Source of the DNA: Desulfobacteraceae bacterium
Lineage (GTDB): Bacteria > Desulfobacterota > Desulfobacteria > Desulfobacterales > Desulfococcaceae
Length of the DNA stretch: 35,020 nt
Direction: 5' to 3'
Assembly (NCBI GenBank): GCA_011390755.1
Contig: JAABRU010000043.1
Span: 1 to 35,020, forward strand
How positions within the stretch are numbered: position 1 is the first letter of the stretch; each line of letters opens with the position of its first letter. This document shows, in pieces, positions 1 to 8,452 of this stretch. The notes under the pieces were generated by a model. It saw only the letters and a program-made list of their open reading frames with translations, was not told the DNA's origin and did no database searches. Position numbers and translations under genes: made by a program.

Positions 1-10
1 CTTTACAACT

Positions 11-109
11 CGTTACGGGGCTCTGCCCCGTAACGCATTTTTCCGGGGCTCCGCCCCGTACACAGTATGAGGCGGGGCCTCACCTCCGGTGTTCCGGGGC
101 GGAGCCCCG
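11..109. repeat. GC-rich hairpin cluster (REP-like)
   Basis: Three short perfect inverted repeats share the core CGGGGC/GCCCCG. The one at 11-35 has 11-bp arms and a TCT loop. Those at 44-58 and 95-109 have 6-bp arms with loops TCC and GGA, so these two are inverted copies of each other. This looks like a REP-type extragenic palindrome cluster. It lies beyond the 3' end of the SulP gene. Function is unknown; it could affect transcript ends. Confidence 0.6.
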
Positions 110-429
110 TAACGGGTCCGGGTTGAAACTTTCATGTTTCGCTGTGAGTCACGGGTCATGGCCGTTTATCTGAAAAAACCGCTCAATTTAGGCTTCCGTT
201 TGGCACTCCGTAATTTTTTTAAAGTCAATGACATTGACATCAACAGTATTTCCATCAGGGAGGAGTGTTTTAAGGCAGCAGCATTGTCCTCAGGGGGAGG
301 AACAGGGGGAGGGTGGAAATATTATTTATCACAGTATGTTGTCACCAAAGCCTCCTGCATCTCCGAGGGAGAGAGGGAAATTTTCAACCGTTTTGCCCAC
401 CGGCAAATTGTCTGTATAGGCATTTGTTA
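110..429. other. Intergenic stretch, no gene recognised
   Basis: This lies between the hairpin cluster and the stop codon of the SulP gene. Open frames of 60-110 codons exist on the plus strand, but none has a convincing ribosome binding site or a familiar protein sequence, and some run antisense into the SulP gene. A short purine-rich run occurs near 292-318 and a weak hairpin near 392-408. I see nothing else. Confidence 0.5.
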
Positions 430-2196
430 TCAGGATTTTACACCGAAGCATTCCCCGAAAATCCGGTAGGGGCAGGTATTTTTGCAATAATCATGATCCA
501 GATAACTGAAAAGGGAAGATATGGCATCCCCCCGTTTTTCAAATATCAGATGGGACTCGATTTCCTGTATAAATCCGGAACTGCGGAAAACGCTTCCCAC
601 CGGCTCATGAATCCCCATAAATGCCAGACGCACCCCCCGCAGTGTGGCATCATCCAGCAGAACCCCCAGCTCATCAATACCGGTAATATCAATAAATGCC
701 ACGGAGTGAAAATCCAGAAGCAGAAATTTCACCGGTCCTTCCTGTTCATCCAGACATTTCAGAATATGTTCTGCGAGAAACTGGGCATTGCCGAAATAGA
801 CCTCACTGTCCAGGCGTAAATGCAGCATCTGGGGGCAGACCGGCAGTTTATGACTGTCGGCATTGAGAAACATATTCAGTTTCGGATCTTTGCTGATGCG
901 CACAATTCTCGGATGCATAGTTTTCCACAAAAAAAAGATCAGGGAAATCATGACCCCGATAAGCAGGGCATAATCCGGTTTGCTGACAAGTCCCATGACA
1001 AATACCGTGATGGCGACAATGCCGTCATGCCGGTTCATCTTCCAGAGCCGGAAGACCTCTTTGGGGTGAAAAAGAAGCAGTACCGCACTGATGACCAGTG
1101 CAGCAAGGGCCGCACGGGGAATATAGGTGAAAAGGGAAGTCAGAAAAAGCAGGGAGAGAATCACCAGAATACTGGCAAAAATACCGGAGACACCGCTTTT
1201 TGCCCCGGCAGCATAATTGATGGCCGTGCGGGAAAATGAGCCGCTGACCGGATAGCTCTGAAAAAAAGAACCGATGAGATTGGCCATGCCCTGCCCGATA
1301 AATTCCTGGTTCACATCCACTTTCTGCTTGGTCTGCGCGGAAATGCTTTTGCCCACCGAATAGGTTTCGGCAAAACTGACCAAAGCAATGACCACGGTGG
1401 AACCGGCCAGTCTGCTGAACATTTCAAACCTGAAGGGGGGCAAAGCAAATCCGGGCAGTCCCTCCGGAACTTTGCCGATAATGCCGACACCGAACTGTTC
1501 CAGTTCAAAAATTATCAGGATGCCGGTGGCAATCACCAGGGCAATAAGTCCGGCCGGAAGGGTCTGATAAAATTTCCGGACAAGCAGGATGATGGCAAAA
1601 GAAATAATCCCCACCAGCGTGGTATAAGGGTTGAATTCGGGAATATTCCGGATGATTTCGGCCATCATGGGAAAGATATATTCATGCCGGGATACGGAAA
1701 TTCCCAGAAAATGGGGAAGCTGGGTGGCAATGATTATCAGAGCCGCTGCCGCGGTAAAACCCTTTACGCAGGAATGGGAAATAAATGACATGACCATTCC
1801 CATACGCAGCAGCCCGATAAAAAGATACAAAAGGCCGACCATAAAGGCCAGCAGTGTGGCAAGACCGATGTATTCGGGCGAACCCGGCTGTGCATACGCG
1901 CCCAGTGTGGTCAGCACCAGCAGGCTCATAATGGCAATGGGGCCGGTGGCCAGTTGGCGCAGACTTCCCCAAAGGCCTGAAATAAAAGGGGTAATAGCCG
2001 CCGAATACAGACCGTATACCGGCGGCAGTCCGGCCAGCATGGCATAGGCCATTGCCTGGGGAATCAGAATAACAGCAACGGTCAGTCCGGCCTGGGCATC
2101 ACTGCCCAGCGCGGATAAAGAATAATTCCTGAACCATTTCAGGAAAGGGAAAAGATGAAAGAGAAGATGTGTCCGCTCAGGGGATTTCACATTCAC
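430..2196 (-). CDS. SulP-family anion transporter with STAS domain
   Basis: A 588-aa inner-membrane protein of the SulP (SLC26) family, which moves sulfate, bicarbonate or other anions. The N-terminal half has about a dozen hydrophobic segments and the family hallmark near residues 36-70 (GLTVAVILIPQAMAYA, then PPVYGLYSA). The C-terminal part, about residues 450-560, is a STAS domain (LLLDFHSVAFIDITG). A short Cys-containing tail (CKNTCPYRIFGEC) follows and is not typical. The GTG start overlaps the end of proB by 20 nt and its Shine-Dalgarno is weak, so translational coupling to proB is likely. The substrate cannot be read from sequence. Sulfate or bicarbonate uptake would fit a sulfate reducer, but that is inference. 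Confidence 0.93.
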   Translation of the reverse strand: MNVKSPERTHLLFHLFPFLKWFRNYSLSALGSDAQAGLTVAVILIPQAMAYAMLAGLPPVYGLYSAAITPFISGLWGSLRQLATGPIAIMSLLVLTTLGAYAQPGSPEYIGLATLLAFMVGLLYLFIGLLRMGMVMSFISHSCVKGFTAAAALIIIATQLPHFLGISVSRHEYIFPMMAEIIRNIPEFNPYTTLVGIISFAIILLVRKFYQTLPAGLIALVIATGILIIFELEQFGVGIIGKVPEGLPGFALPPFRFEMFSRLAGSTVVIALVSFAETYSVGKSISAQTKQKVDVNQEFIGQGMANLIGSFFQSYPVSGSFSRTAINYAAGAKSGVSGIFASILVILSLLFLTSLFTYIPRAALAALVISAVLLLFHPKEVFRLWKMNRHDGIVAITVFVMGLVSKPDYALLIGVMISLIFFLWKTMHPRIVRISKDPKLNMFLNADSHKLPVCPQMLHLRLDSEVYFGNAQFLAEHILKCLDEQEGPVKFLLLDFHSVAFIDITGIDELGVLLDDATLRGVRLAFMGIHEPVGSVFRSSGFIQEIESHLIFEKRGDAISSLFSYLDHDYCKNTCPYRIFGECFGVKS

Positions 2197-3334
2197 CTGT
2201 GATACTCAGATTGTCCCGGTGAATGACCTCATCATAGGGTTTTTCGCCCAGACGTTTCTGAATCTGATCGCTTCGCAGTCCCATGATTTTCCGGATATCT
2301 GCCGCGCTGTAATTCACCAGCCCCACGCCCAGTACATCGGAGCCGCCGTTTTGAAATTCCACAGGCGCGCCGATGCCGAATTCCCCCTCCACGGCTGTGA
2401 TACCGATGGGAAGCAGACTTTTGCCTTTTTCCAGAATGGCCCGGGCAGCACCGTCATCAATGCGCAGACGGCCGCCCGGTTTGAGGGAAAAACCGATCCA
2501 GCATTTGCGGTTGGTCATTTTCTGCTTTTTGGGAATAAAAAAACTGCCGTGCTCCTCTCCGTCAAAGATGCGGAAAAGAATATCTGTTTTGCTCCCGCAG
2601 GCAATCATCATGGGGATACCGGCGGTATTGACTTTGCGGGCGGCCCTGATTTTGCTCAGCATCCCACCGGTTCCCAATGCACCCGGAATGGCGCTGGCAT
2701 AGGATTCAATATCCCGGTGAATGGTGTCCACAAATGAAATCAGCTCCGCATCCGGATAACGGCGGGGGTCCTTATTGTACAGTCCGTCAATATCTGTCAG
2801 GTTTATCAGGATATCCGCATCCAGCAGCAGGGCAATCATGGCCGAAAGATTGTCATTGTCTCCGAATTTGATTTCTTCCACGGAAACCGTATCATTTTCA
2901 TTGATAACCGGCACAATTTTCCAGGCCATGAGGGTATGCAGGGTATTGCGGGCATTGAGATACCGCCTGCGCTGGCGCAGGCCGTCGCCGGTTAAAAGAA
3001 TCTGGGCCACCTGCTTTCCGTACTGCTCAAATGCCTTTTCATATTCCATCATCAGTCCGGCCTGCCCCACAGCGGCAATGGCCTGGCGTTTGGGGATTTC
3101 ATCCGGTCTTTTGGACAGCCCGAGCTTGCGCAGTCCCGCGGCCATGGCTCCGGAAGAAACCAGCACGATCTCACGGCCTGCGTCAATCAGAGTGCAGATC
3201 TGCCGACTGATGGAATGCACGGCTTCCAGATTCAGACCGTTGTCCCGTGTCAGCACATTGCTGCCCACCTTCACAACAGCGCGTCTGGCAGAAGCCATTG
3301 TATTTTTTCTTGTCTGTAAGGCTGTGCCCGGCAT
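2177..3334 (-). CDS. proB: Glutamate 5-kinase (ProB) with PUA domain
   Basis: Catalyses ATP-dependent phosphorylation of glutamate, the first step of proline synthesis, in the cytoplasm. The amino-acid-kinase domain shows KVGSNVL near the N terminus, SSGAMAAGLRKLG, INENDTV and LTDIDGLYNKDPR. A C-terminal PUA domain starts about residue 285 (GRLRIDDGAARAIL) and ends with the usual ILGLRS-like segment (IMGLRSDQI). I chose the ATG at 3334 (385 aa) because AGGAAGG sits about 7 nt upstream. A second ATG at 3298 would give 373 aa but has a poor Shine-Dalgarno. Longer in-frame extension would run into obg. The gene starts 17 nt after obg, as is common in Desulfobacterota, and its stop lies inside the SulP gene. 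No proA is in the window. Confidence 0.95.
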   Translation of the reverse strand: MPGTALQTRKNTMASARRAVVKVGSNVLTRDNGLNLEAVHSISRQICTLIDAGREIVLVSSGAMAAGLRKLGLSKRPDEIPKRQAIAAVGQAGLMMEYEKAFEQYGKQVAQILLTGDGLRQRRRYLNARNTLHTLMAWKIVPVINENDTVSVEEIKFGDNDNLSAMIALLLDADILINLTDIDGLYNKDPRRYPDAELISFVDTIHRDIESYASAIPGALGTGGMLSKIRAARKVNTAGIPMMIACGSKTDILFRIFDGEEHGSFFIPKKQKMTNRKCWIGFSLKPGGRLRIDDGAARAILEKGKSLLPIGITAVEGEFGIGAPVEFQNGGSDVLGVGLVNYSAADIRKIMGLRSDQIQKRLGEKPYDEVIHRDNLSITGECEIP

Positions 3335-3351
3335 TTGCCCCTTCCTGTTTT

Positions 3352-4634
<1,283 letters not shown>

Positions 4635-4675
4635 TTTTCCAACTCCTTATATCCCGGGCTCTTCCATCCGGTTTT

Positions 4676-5056
4676 TTATTCCGCGCTTTCTGCTGCTGCT
4701 GTTTCCGCAGTTTCGCCGACTTCTTCTTCCTGCACCGGGGCATCACTGCCGCCGATACTGTCAATACGCACAGCAGTATATGCCTGACGGTGTCCCTGTT
4801 TCCGGCGGTAGCGTTTCCGTCTTTTGAATTTGAAAACGATGATTTTTTTCTGCCTGTCCTGCTCCACAATCTGTCCCATTACACTGACATCATCCAGCAG
4901 GGGCTGGCCGATTCTCAGATTGTCACCGTCCGAAAACAGCAGCACCTTGTCAAAAGATACGGAATCGCCCACATTTCCGGGAAGTTTTTCCACCCGGAAA
5001 ATGTCGCCTTTCTGCACCTTATATTGTTTTCCGCCTGTGCTTACAACAGCGTACAT
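4676..5056 (-). CDS. rplU: 50S ribosomal protein L21
   Basis: A 126-aa L21 protein with the typical opening MYAVVSTGGKQYKVQKGD and the basic core KFKRRKRYRRKQGHRQ. L21 usually has about 103 residues. The extra 20-25 residues at the C terminus are rich in Glu and Ala and are probably a disordered acidic tail. The start is firm: AAAGGAGGT lies just upstream of the ATG. This is the first gene of the rplU-rpmA-obg-proB-SulP run, about 130 nt downstream of the preceding gene, where a promoter candidate lies. L21 leaders often carry an autoregulatory RNA hairpin, but I could not identify one with confidence. Confidence 0.96.
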   Translation of the reverse strand: MYAVVSTGGKQYKVQKGDIFRVEKLPGNVGDSVSFDKVLLFSDGDNLRIGQPLLDDVSVMGQIVEQDRQKKIIVFKFKRRKRYRRKQGHRQAYTAVRIDSIGGSDAPVQEEEVGETAETAAAESAE

Positions 5057-5145
5057 GTATCTGTACCTCCTTTGATCTCTTCAGTTCGTTCCCCTCTGTC
5101 CGGGGATTCGGATCCGATATATTTCCTGCGTTAACAAAATTTGTG

Positions 5146-5174
5146 AATATTGAATATTCAGACGGATTTGTCAA
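5146..5174 (-). promoter_or_regulatory. Candidate promoter of the rplU operon
   Basis: Read on the minus strand, TTGACA (5174-5169) is followed after 17 nt by AATATT (5151-5146), which matches 4 of 6 bases of the -10 consensus. The region also holds the palindrome TGAATATTCA. It lies between the stop codon of the FMN gene and the rplU start, where a promoter for the ribosomal operon would be expected. The call is inferred from sequence only. Confidence 0.45.
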
Positions 5175-5185
5175 GCAGAAATTTT

Positions 5186-6199
5186 TTATCCCCGGTGCAA
5201 AAGAGACATATCCGCCATATCCGCACTCCGGCAGCCGGTCAGAATCATGGCAGAGATCAGTTCGGAACGGATCTGTTCCAGATATCTGACAACCCCTTCT
5301 TTCAGTCCGCCCAGGGCCGCCACGGAAAAGGGGCGGCCGATCATCACCGCATCCGCGCCCAAAGCCAGCATTTTCAGCACATCCGCACCGCTGCGGATGC
5401 CCCCGTCTGCCAGGATGGCAATCTGTCCTTTTACAGCACGGGCAATGGCCGGAAGTACTTCGGCCGCACCGGGGCAGTGATCCAGCACCCGTCCCCCGTG
5501 ATTGGATACCACAATGGCATCGGCCCCCGCATCCGCGGCCATGGCGGCATCTTCCGGGGTCATAACCCCTTTCAGGATGAATTTCATAGAAGTTCTGCGG
5601 ATAATCTCCCGCAGTTTTTCCGGAGATTTGGGGCCCACCGGCCGTCCCATGAGTTTCAGCGTGATCAGTCCGGCCGCGTCAATATCCATGCCCATGATTT
5701 CGGCTCCGCTTTTTTCGGCTTTTTCCATTTTTTCATACAGTTCTTTGTCTTCCCAGGGTTTGACAAAGGGAATGCCCCGTCCTGCAAGGGAGCGGATGGC
5801 CGCATATCCGGCTTCGTGGATAAAGGGGGGAACGCCGTCCCCCACACATCCCAGGGTTCCCTTTTCCGCACATCCCTCCAGAACAGAAAGGATATAGTCC
5901 TCTTCGCTGACTTTGCCCCCCATGTTAAAGGAGACACCGCCGATGGGGGCCGCCAGCACCGGTATTTCCAAATGCTTTCCCAGAATATCCACCGAAGTGT
6001 CCGGTTCCCCGGCATCGTGGATCAGGCGCATATTAAAACGGATTTTCGCCAGGGACTCAATATTGGCCCGGAAAGAGGCCCCGGTTCCCAGACCGCCCAT
6101 GCCCGGCACTTCCCCTGCACAGGCTTTTCCGTCACAAACCGGACAGACCCGGCAGTATCCCTGCATTTTTTCTTTTGCATTTTTCCGTATTTCTTTCAT
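5186..6199 (-). CDS. FMN-dependent alpha-hydroxy-acid dehydrogenase-like protein with Cys cluster
   Basis: A 337-aa TIM-barrel flavoprotein of the alpha-hydroxy-acid oxidase/dehydrogenase family, cytoplasmic. Visible family features are LAAPIGG in the FMN-binding first strand, VVSNHGGRVLD carrying the catalytic His, and ILADGGIRSGADVLKML followed by GADAVMIGRPF for phosphate binding. The N terminus has four Cys (16, 19, 22, 27: CRVCPVCDGKAC), which the classical lactate and glycolate oxidases lack. It could bind an Fe-S centre or another metal (inference). I chose the ATG at 6199 because GAAGGAG lies about 10 nt upstream. The frame stays open another 42 codons, but those lie in a dispersed repeat (R1, 6236-6375) and are not credible coding sequence. 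The substrate is unknown. Confidence 0.85.
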   Translation of the reverse strand: MKEIRKNAKEKMQGYCRVCPVCDGKACAGEVPGMGGLGTGASFRANIESLAKIRFNMRLIHDAGEPDTSVDILGKHLEIPVLAAPIGGVSFNMGGKVSEEDYILSVLEGCAEKGTLGCVGDGVPPFIHEAGYAAIRSLAGRGIPFVKPWEDKELYEKMEKAEKSGAEIMGMDIDAAGLITLKLMGRPVGPKSPEKLREIIRRTSMKFILKGVMTPEDAAMAADAGADAIVVSNHGGRVLDHCPGAAEVLPAIARAVKGQIAILADGGIRSGADVLKMLALGADAVMIGRPFSVAALGGLKEGVVRYLEQIRSELISAMILTGCRSADMADMSLLHRG

Positions 6200-6235
6200 T
6201 CTGATTTTTCTCCTTCTGATGCTGATTTTTTCATT

Positions 6236-6375
6236 TAAGGCGATTTCCAAATATGAATGCAGCGCTTCCGCAGGAGTCATAAACGGAAAGTCTGTAACCG
6301 GACTGCCGTCTGTCAGGACTGCCAAACTTTCAGTCTGGTACTCCTTCGCTACATTTTTTTCAGGAAATCACCTAA
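6236..6375. repeat. R1 repeat copy 1 (MITE-like, about 140 bp)
   Basis: One of three full copies of a dispersed element in this window (others at 9939-10078 and 15609-15751; a disrupted copy at 11417-11762). The ends are inverted repeats, AAGGCGATTTCC on the left and GGAAATCACCT on the right, with one mismatch. Internal hairpin arms carry ACGGAAAGTCTGT-like sequence. It has no transposase, so a non-autonomous element is likely. It sits just upstream of the FMN gene, and its right end abuts R2. Confidence 0.75.
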
Positions 6376-6478
6376 TGCATTGTTTCACTTAAAACTGTGC
6401 AGGTATTTCGGAGCAGAACATCCGAATGCCGGGTTACGCTTCGCTAACCCGACCTGCAATTTTAAATGAAACAGAGCA
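6376..6478. repeat. R2 repeat copy 1 (MITE-like, about 100 bp)
   Basis: An inverted-repeat element. The left end TGCATTGTTTCACTTAAAA pairs imperfectly with the right end TTTTAAATGAAACAGAGCA. A second inner pair is GCAGGT/ACCTGC, and a central hairpin is GGGTTA/TAACCC. The second copy is at 11517-11726. The two copies are nearly identical through the core. No coding capacity. Confidence 0.7.
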
Positions 6479-7065
6479 CTAACCCGCATTTTGCTCTTTG
6501 TGCTCCGGCAATCTGGTGCCGGGTCAAATCCCCTGATTTTTTTCTGTAAGGGTGTAATGTAACATCCCCTTTGAGAAAAAATCCGGAGATGAAAAAACGG
6601 AACCACAGATTCACAGGGCCAAACCGGATTCCGTCATCCGTGCATACCTGTGTGAATCTGCGTTTTTCAAAAATTCCGGTGCTTTTTTCGCCAAGTATGT
6701 TATACTCAGCACCGGAATAAACTGAACTTCTGAATTTCAGACTCTGTTTTCCGTATACTGAAATCTGCCGGTAATACGGAACCATTTCAGACTGCCCCCG
6801 GATTCCGGGGCTTTTCAGAAAGCGCAGTATATGCGGGTGGACAGTATACATTGCACTGTAAGGGCGTATTGCATACGCCCCCGAAGTCCGCCCATGCCGG
6901 GCCCGTGCAGTACGCCCCTGCAATGAGAAATCCCATTTATCAGGGGATTTGCCCCACGGATAACTGCTTTACAGATACCCTGAAATGCAGAAAATGTAAA
7001 GGAACAGAAGGGGTGTTTTTTCTTTCCGGAAATACCCGGAATTATTTTTTTCTAAAAATCTGCAT
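6479..7065. other. Intergenic stretch with small inverted repeats
   Basis: No credible gene. A 153-codon minus-strand frame here runs through repeat sequence and resembles no protein. It contains an inverted repeat based on CAGATTCACA near 6604-6660, a perfect 11-bp inverted repeat ATTCCGGTGCT/AGCACCGGAAT (6673-6683 and 6708-6718), and one copy of the GGGCGTATTGCATACGCCC repeat (6856-6922). Confidence 0.5.
6856..6922. repeat. R6 repeat copy 1 (GGGCGTATTGCATACGCCC type)
   Basis: About 67 bp starting CTGTAAGGGCGTATTGCATA and containing a 19-bp palindrome, GGGCGTATTGCATACGCCC. A diverged copy in the same orientation lies at 28697-28765. Both occur just outside gene starts or ends, so this is a dispersed intergenic palindrome. 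Confidence 0.6.
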
Positions 7066-7095
7066 TTGACACAGCGGTTCTGCCGGATCTATATT
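7066..7095 (+). promoter_or_regulatory. Promoter of queD-queE
   Basis: TTGACA (7066-7071), an 18-nt spacer and TATATT (7090-7095) make a near-consensus sigma70 promoter. A start near 7102 leaves a leader of about 30 nt before the queD start at 7131. That is too short to hold a preQ1 riboswitch. Confidence 0.7.
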
Positions 7096-7130
7096 CATGT
7101 CCGGCGACAATTTTAATCATCGGAGAGAAT

Positions 7131-7514
7131 ATGACTGAAGTATTTGAGGTTTATGTAAAAACACATTTTTCTGCTGCCCATGCCCTGAAAGATTATCCGG
7201 GAGACTGCGCCCGTCTGCACGGTCATAACTGGATTATCGAAGTGTATGTGCGCTGCAGCCGTCTCAATGAAATCGGCATCGGTGTTGATTTCCGGGATAT
7301 AAAAAGATCTGTAAAAGAGGTGCTGGCGGGTCTGGATCATTTCCATCTGAATGAGCTGGAAGCCTTTCGGGATGATAACCCCACATCCGAAAATATCGCC
7401 CGCTTTCTTTATAAGGAACTGGGCCGGAAACTCAATTCGGAAATCATCCGTGTTTCCAAAATCAAGGTATCGGAAACCCCCGGCGCGGGTGCTTTTTACT
7501 GGGAGGTAGTGTGA
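7131..7514 (+). CDS. queD: 6-carboxy-5,6,7,8-tetrahydropterin synthase (QueD)
   Basis: Converts 7,8-dihydroneopterin triphosphate to 6-carboxytetrahydropterin in the synthesis of queuosine and other 7-deazaguanines. The 127-aa size fits the family. Zinc ligands are visible as His17 and the pair in LHGH (His30, His32). The catalytic Cys is Cys26 in DCARLHGHNW, with the Asp-His pair at 69-70 (LDHFHLNE) and Glu115 (SETPGAG). The ATG has GGAGAG upstream and follows a strong promoter. It overlaps queE by 4 nt, so the two are cotranscribed. queC and queF are not in the window. Confidence 0.95.
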   Translation: MTEVFEVYVKTHFSAAHALKDYPGDCARLHGHNWIIEVYVRCSRLNEIGIGVDFRDIKRSVKEVLAGLDHFHLNELEAFRDDNPTSENIARFLYKELGRKLNSEIIRVSKIKVSETPGAGAFYWEVV

Positions 7515-8155
7515 CATCCCTGAAAGTCAGTGAAATATTTTACAGCATACAGGGAGAATCCTCTTTTGCGGGTTCTCCCTGTGTTTTTATCCGTCTCAGC
7601 GGATGCAATCTGCGCTGCACTTACTGCGACACCCGCTATGCATATGCAGAGGGAAAAATAATGCCTTTATCCGAAATTGCAGAAAAAGCATCCGCCTACG
7701 GCTGTTCCCTGATTGAAATCACCGGCGGTGAGCCCCTTATCCAGGAAGGGACACCGCTTCTGATAAGCTCACTGCTGGAAAAAAATTTCCGGGTATTGCT
7801 GGAAACAAACGGTTCGCAGGATATCAGCAGAACCGACCCCCGCTGTGTCAGAATCATGGACATCAAATGCCCTTCCAGCGGCGAGCACCGGCAAAATGAT
7901 TTCGGGAATCTGGAAAAGATGGCAGAAAGGGATGAAATCAAATTTGTCATCGGAGACAGGGGGGATTATGCATATGCTTTGCAGATTCTCCGGGATATTC
8001 GGAAAAAACGGAACAATCCGGTTCATTTTTCCACCGTCTTCGGCAAATTGCCCCCCCGGATACTGGCGGAATGGATGCTGGCGGATCATGCGGATGCAAA
8101 ACTGCATCTGCAGCTGCATAAATACATATGGCCCCCGGAAATGCGGGGGGTGTGA
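7511..8155 (+). CDS. queE: 7-carboxy-7-deazaguanine synthase (QueE), radical SAM
   Basis: A radical-SAM ring-contraction enzyme that makes 7-carboxy-7-deazaguanine from the QueD product. The 214-aa protein shows YSIQGES (11-17), typical of QueE substrate binding. The [4Fe-4S] motif CNLRCTYC is at 32-39 (Cys32, 36, 39) and TGGEPL is at 71-76 for SAM binding. The start is GTG, overlapping the queD stop by 4 nt (GTGA), with GGGAGG just upstream. The R3 repeat begins about 130 nt after the stop. Confidence 0.95.
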   Translation: MTSLKVSEIFYSIQGESSFAGSPCVFIRLSGCNLRCTYCDTRYAYAEGKIMPLSEIAEKASAYGCSLIEITGGEPLIQEGTPLLISSLLEKNFRVLLETNGSQDISRTDPRCVRIMDIKCPSSGEHRQNDFGNLEKMAERDEIKFVIGDRGDYAYALQILRDIRKKRNNPVHFSTVFGKLPPRILAEWMLADHADAKLHLQLHKYIWPPEMRGV

Positions 8156-8282
8156 TCCGGAATCAGCCGGACTGCTTTTCCTGCTCTTCCGCTATAAATG
8201 TATGCAGATGAATGAATACTTTCTCCGAATTACATATGTCTGAAAATACTGATTCAGAACATCTGTTTTCGGTATCAATTCA

Positions 8283-8385
8283 TGATGGATTCGTAAAAAG
8301 TCCGAAAATCAGGTTTTGACACATATTAACACTCTGATTTTATTAATAGCGATTTTTGAAATTTGGACTTTTTACCGATTCATCA
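8283..8385. repeat. R3 repeat copy A (GTAAAAAGTC type)
   Basis: A 103-bp imperfect palindrome with ends like TGATGGATTCGTAAAAAGTC and GACTTTTTACCGATTCATCA. Copy B (9472-9574) is in the same orientation and copy C (15393-15495) is inverted. A and B bracket the Rpn-like nuclease gene, which suggests a mobile or co-transferred unit. Confidence 0.75.
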
Positions 8386-8452
8386 ATTCATCTGCATGGC
8401 ACTATAGTTCCCGGATATTATCCACACTGAGACTCTCCTCTTTCTGAAAATG

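Noticed and set aside
6200..6325. N-terminal extension of the FMN protein
   Set aside because: The extra codons largely come from the R1 repeat, which recurs elsewhere in non-coding DNA. A better start with GAAGGAG is at 6199.
6462..6923. 153-codon minus-strand frame between the repeats and queD
   Set aside because: It runs through repeat and palindromic sequence with no ribosome site and no familiar protein.
7096..7130. preQ1 riboswitch before queD
   Set aside because: The leader after the predicted transcription start is only about 30 nt and shows no preQ1 aptamer fold.
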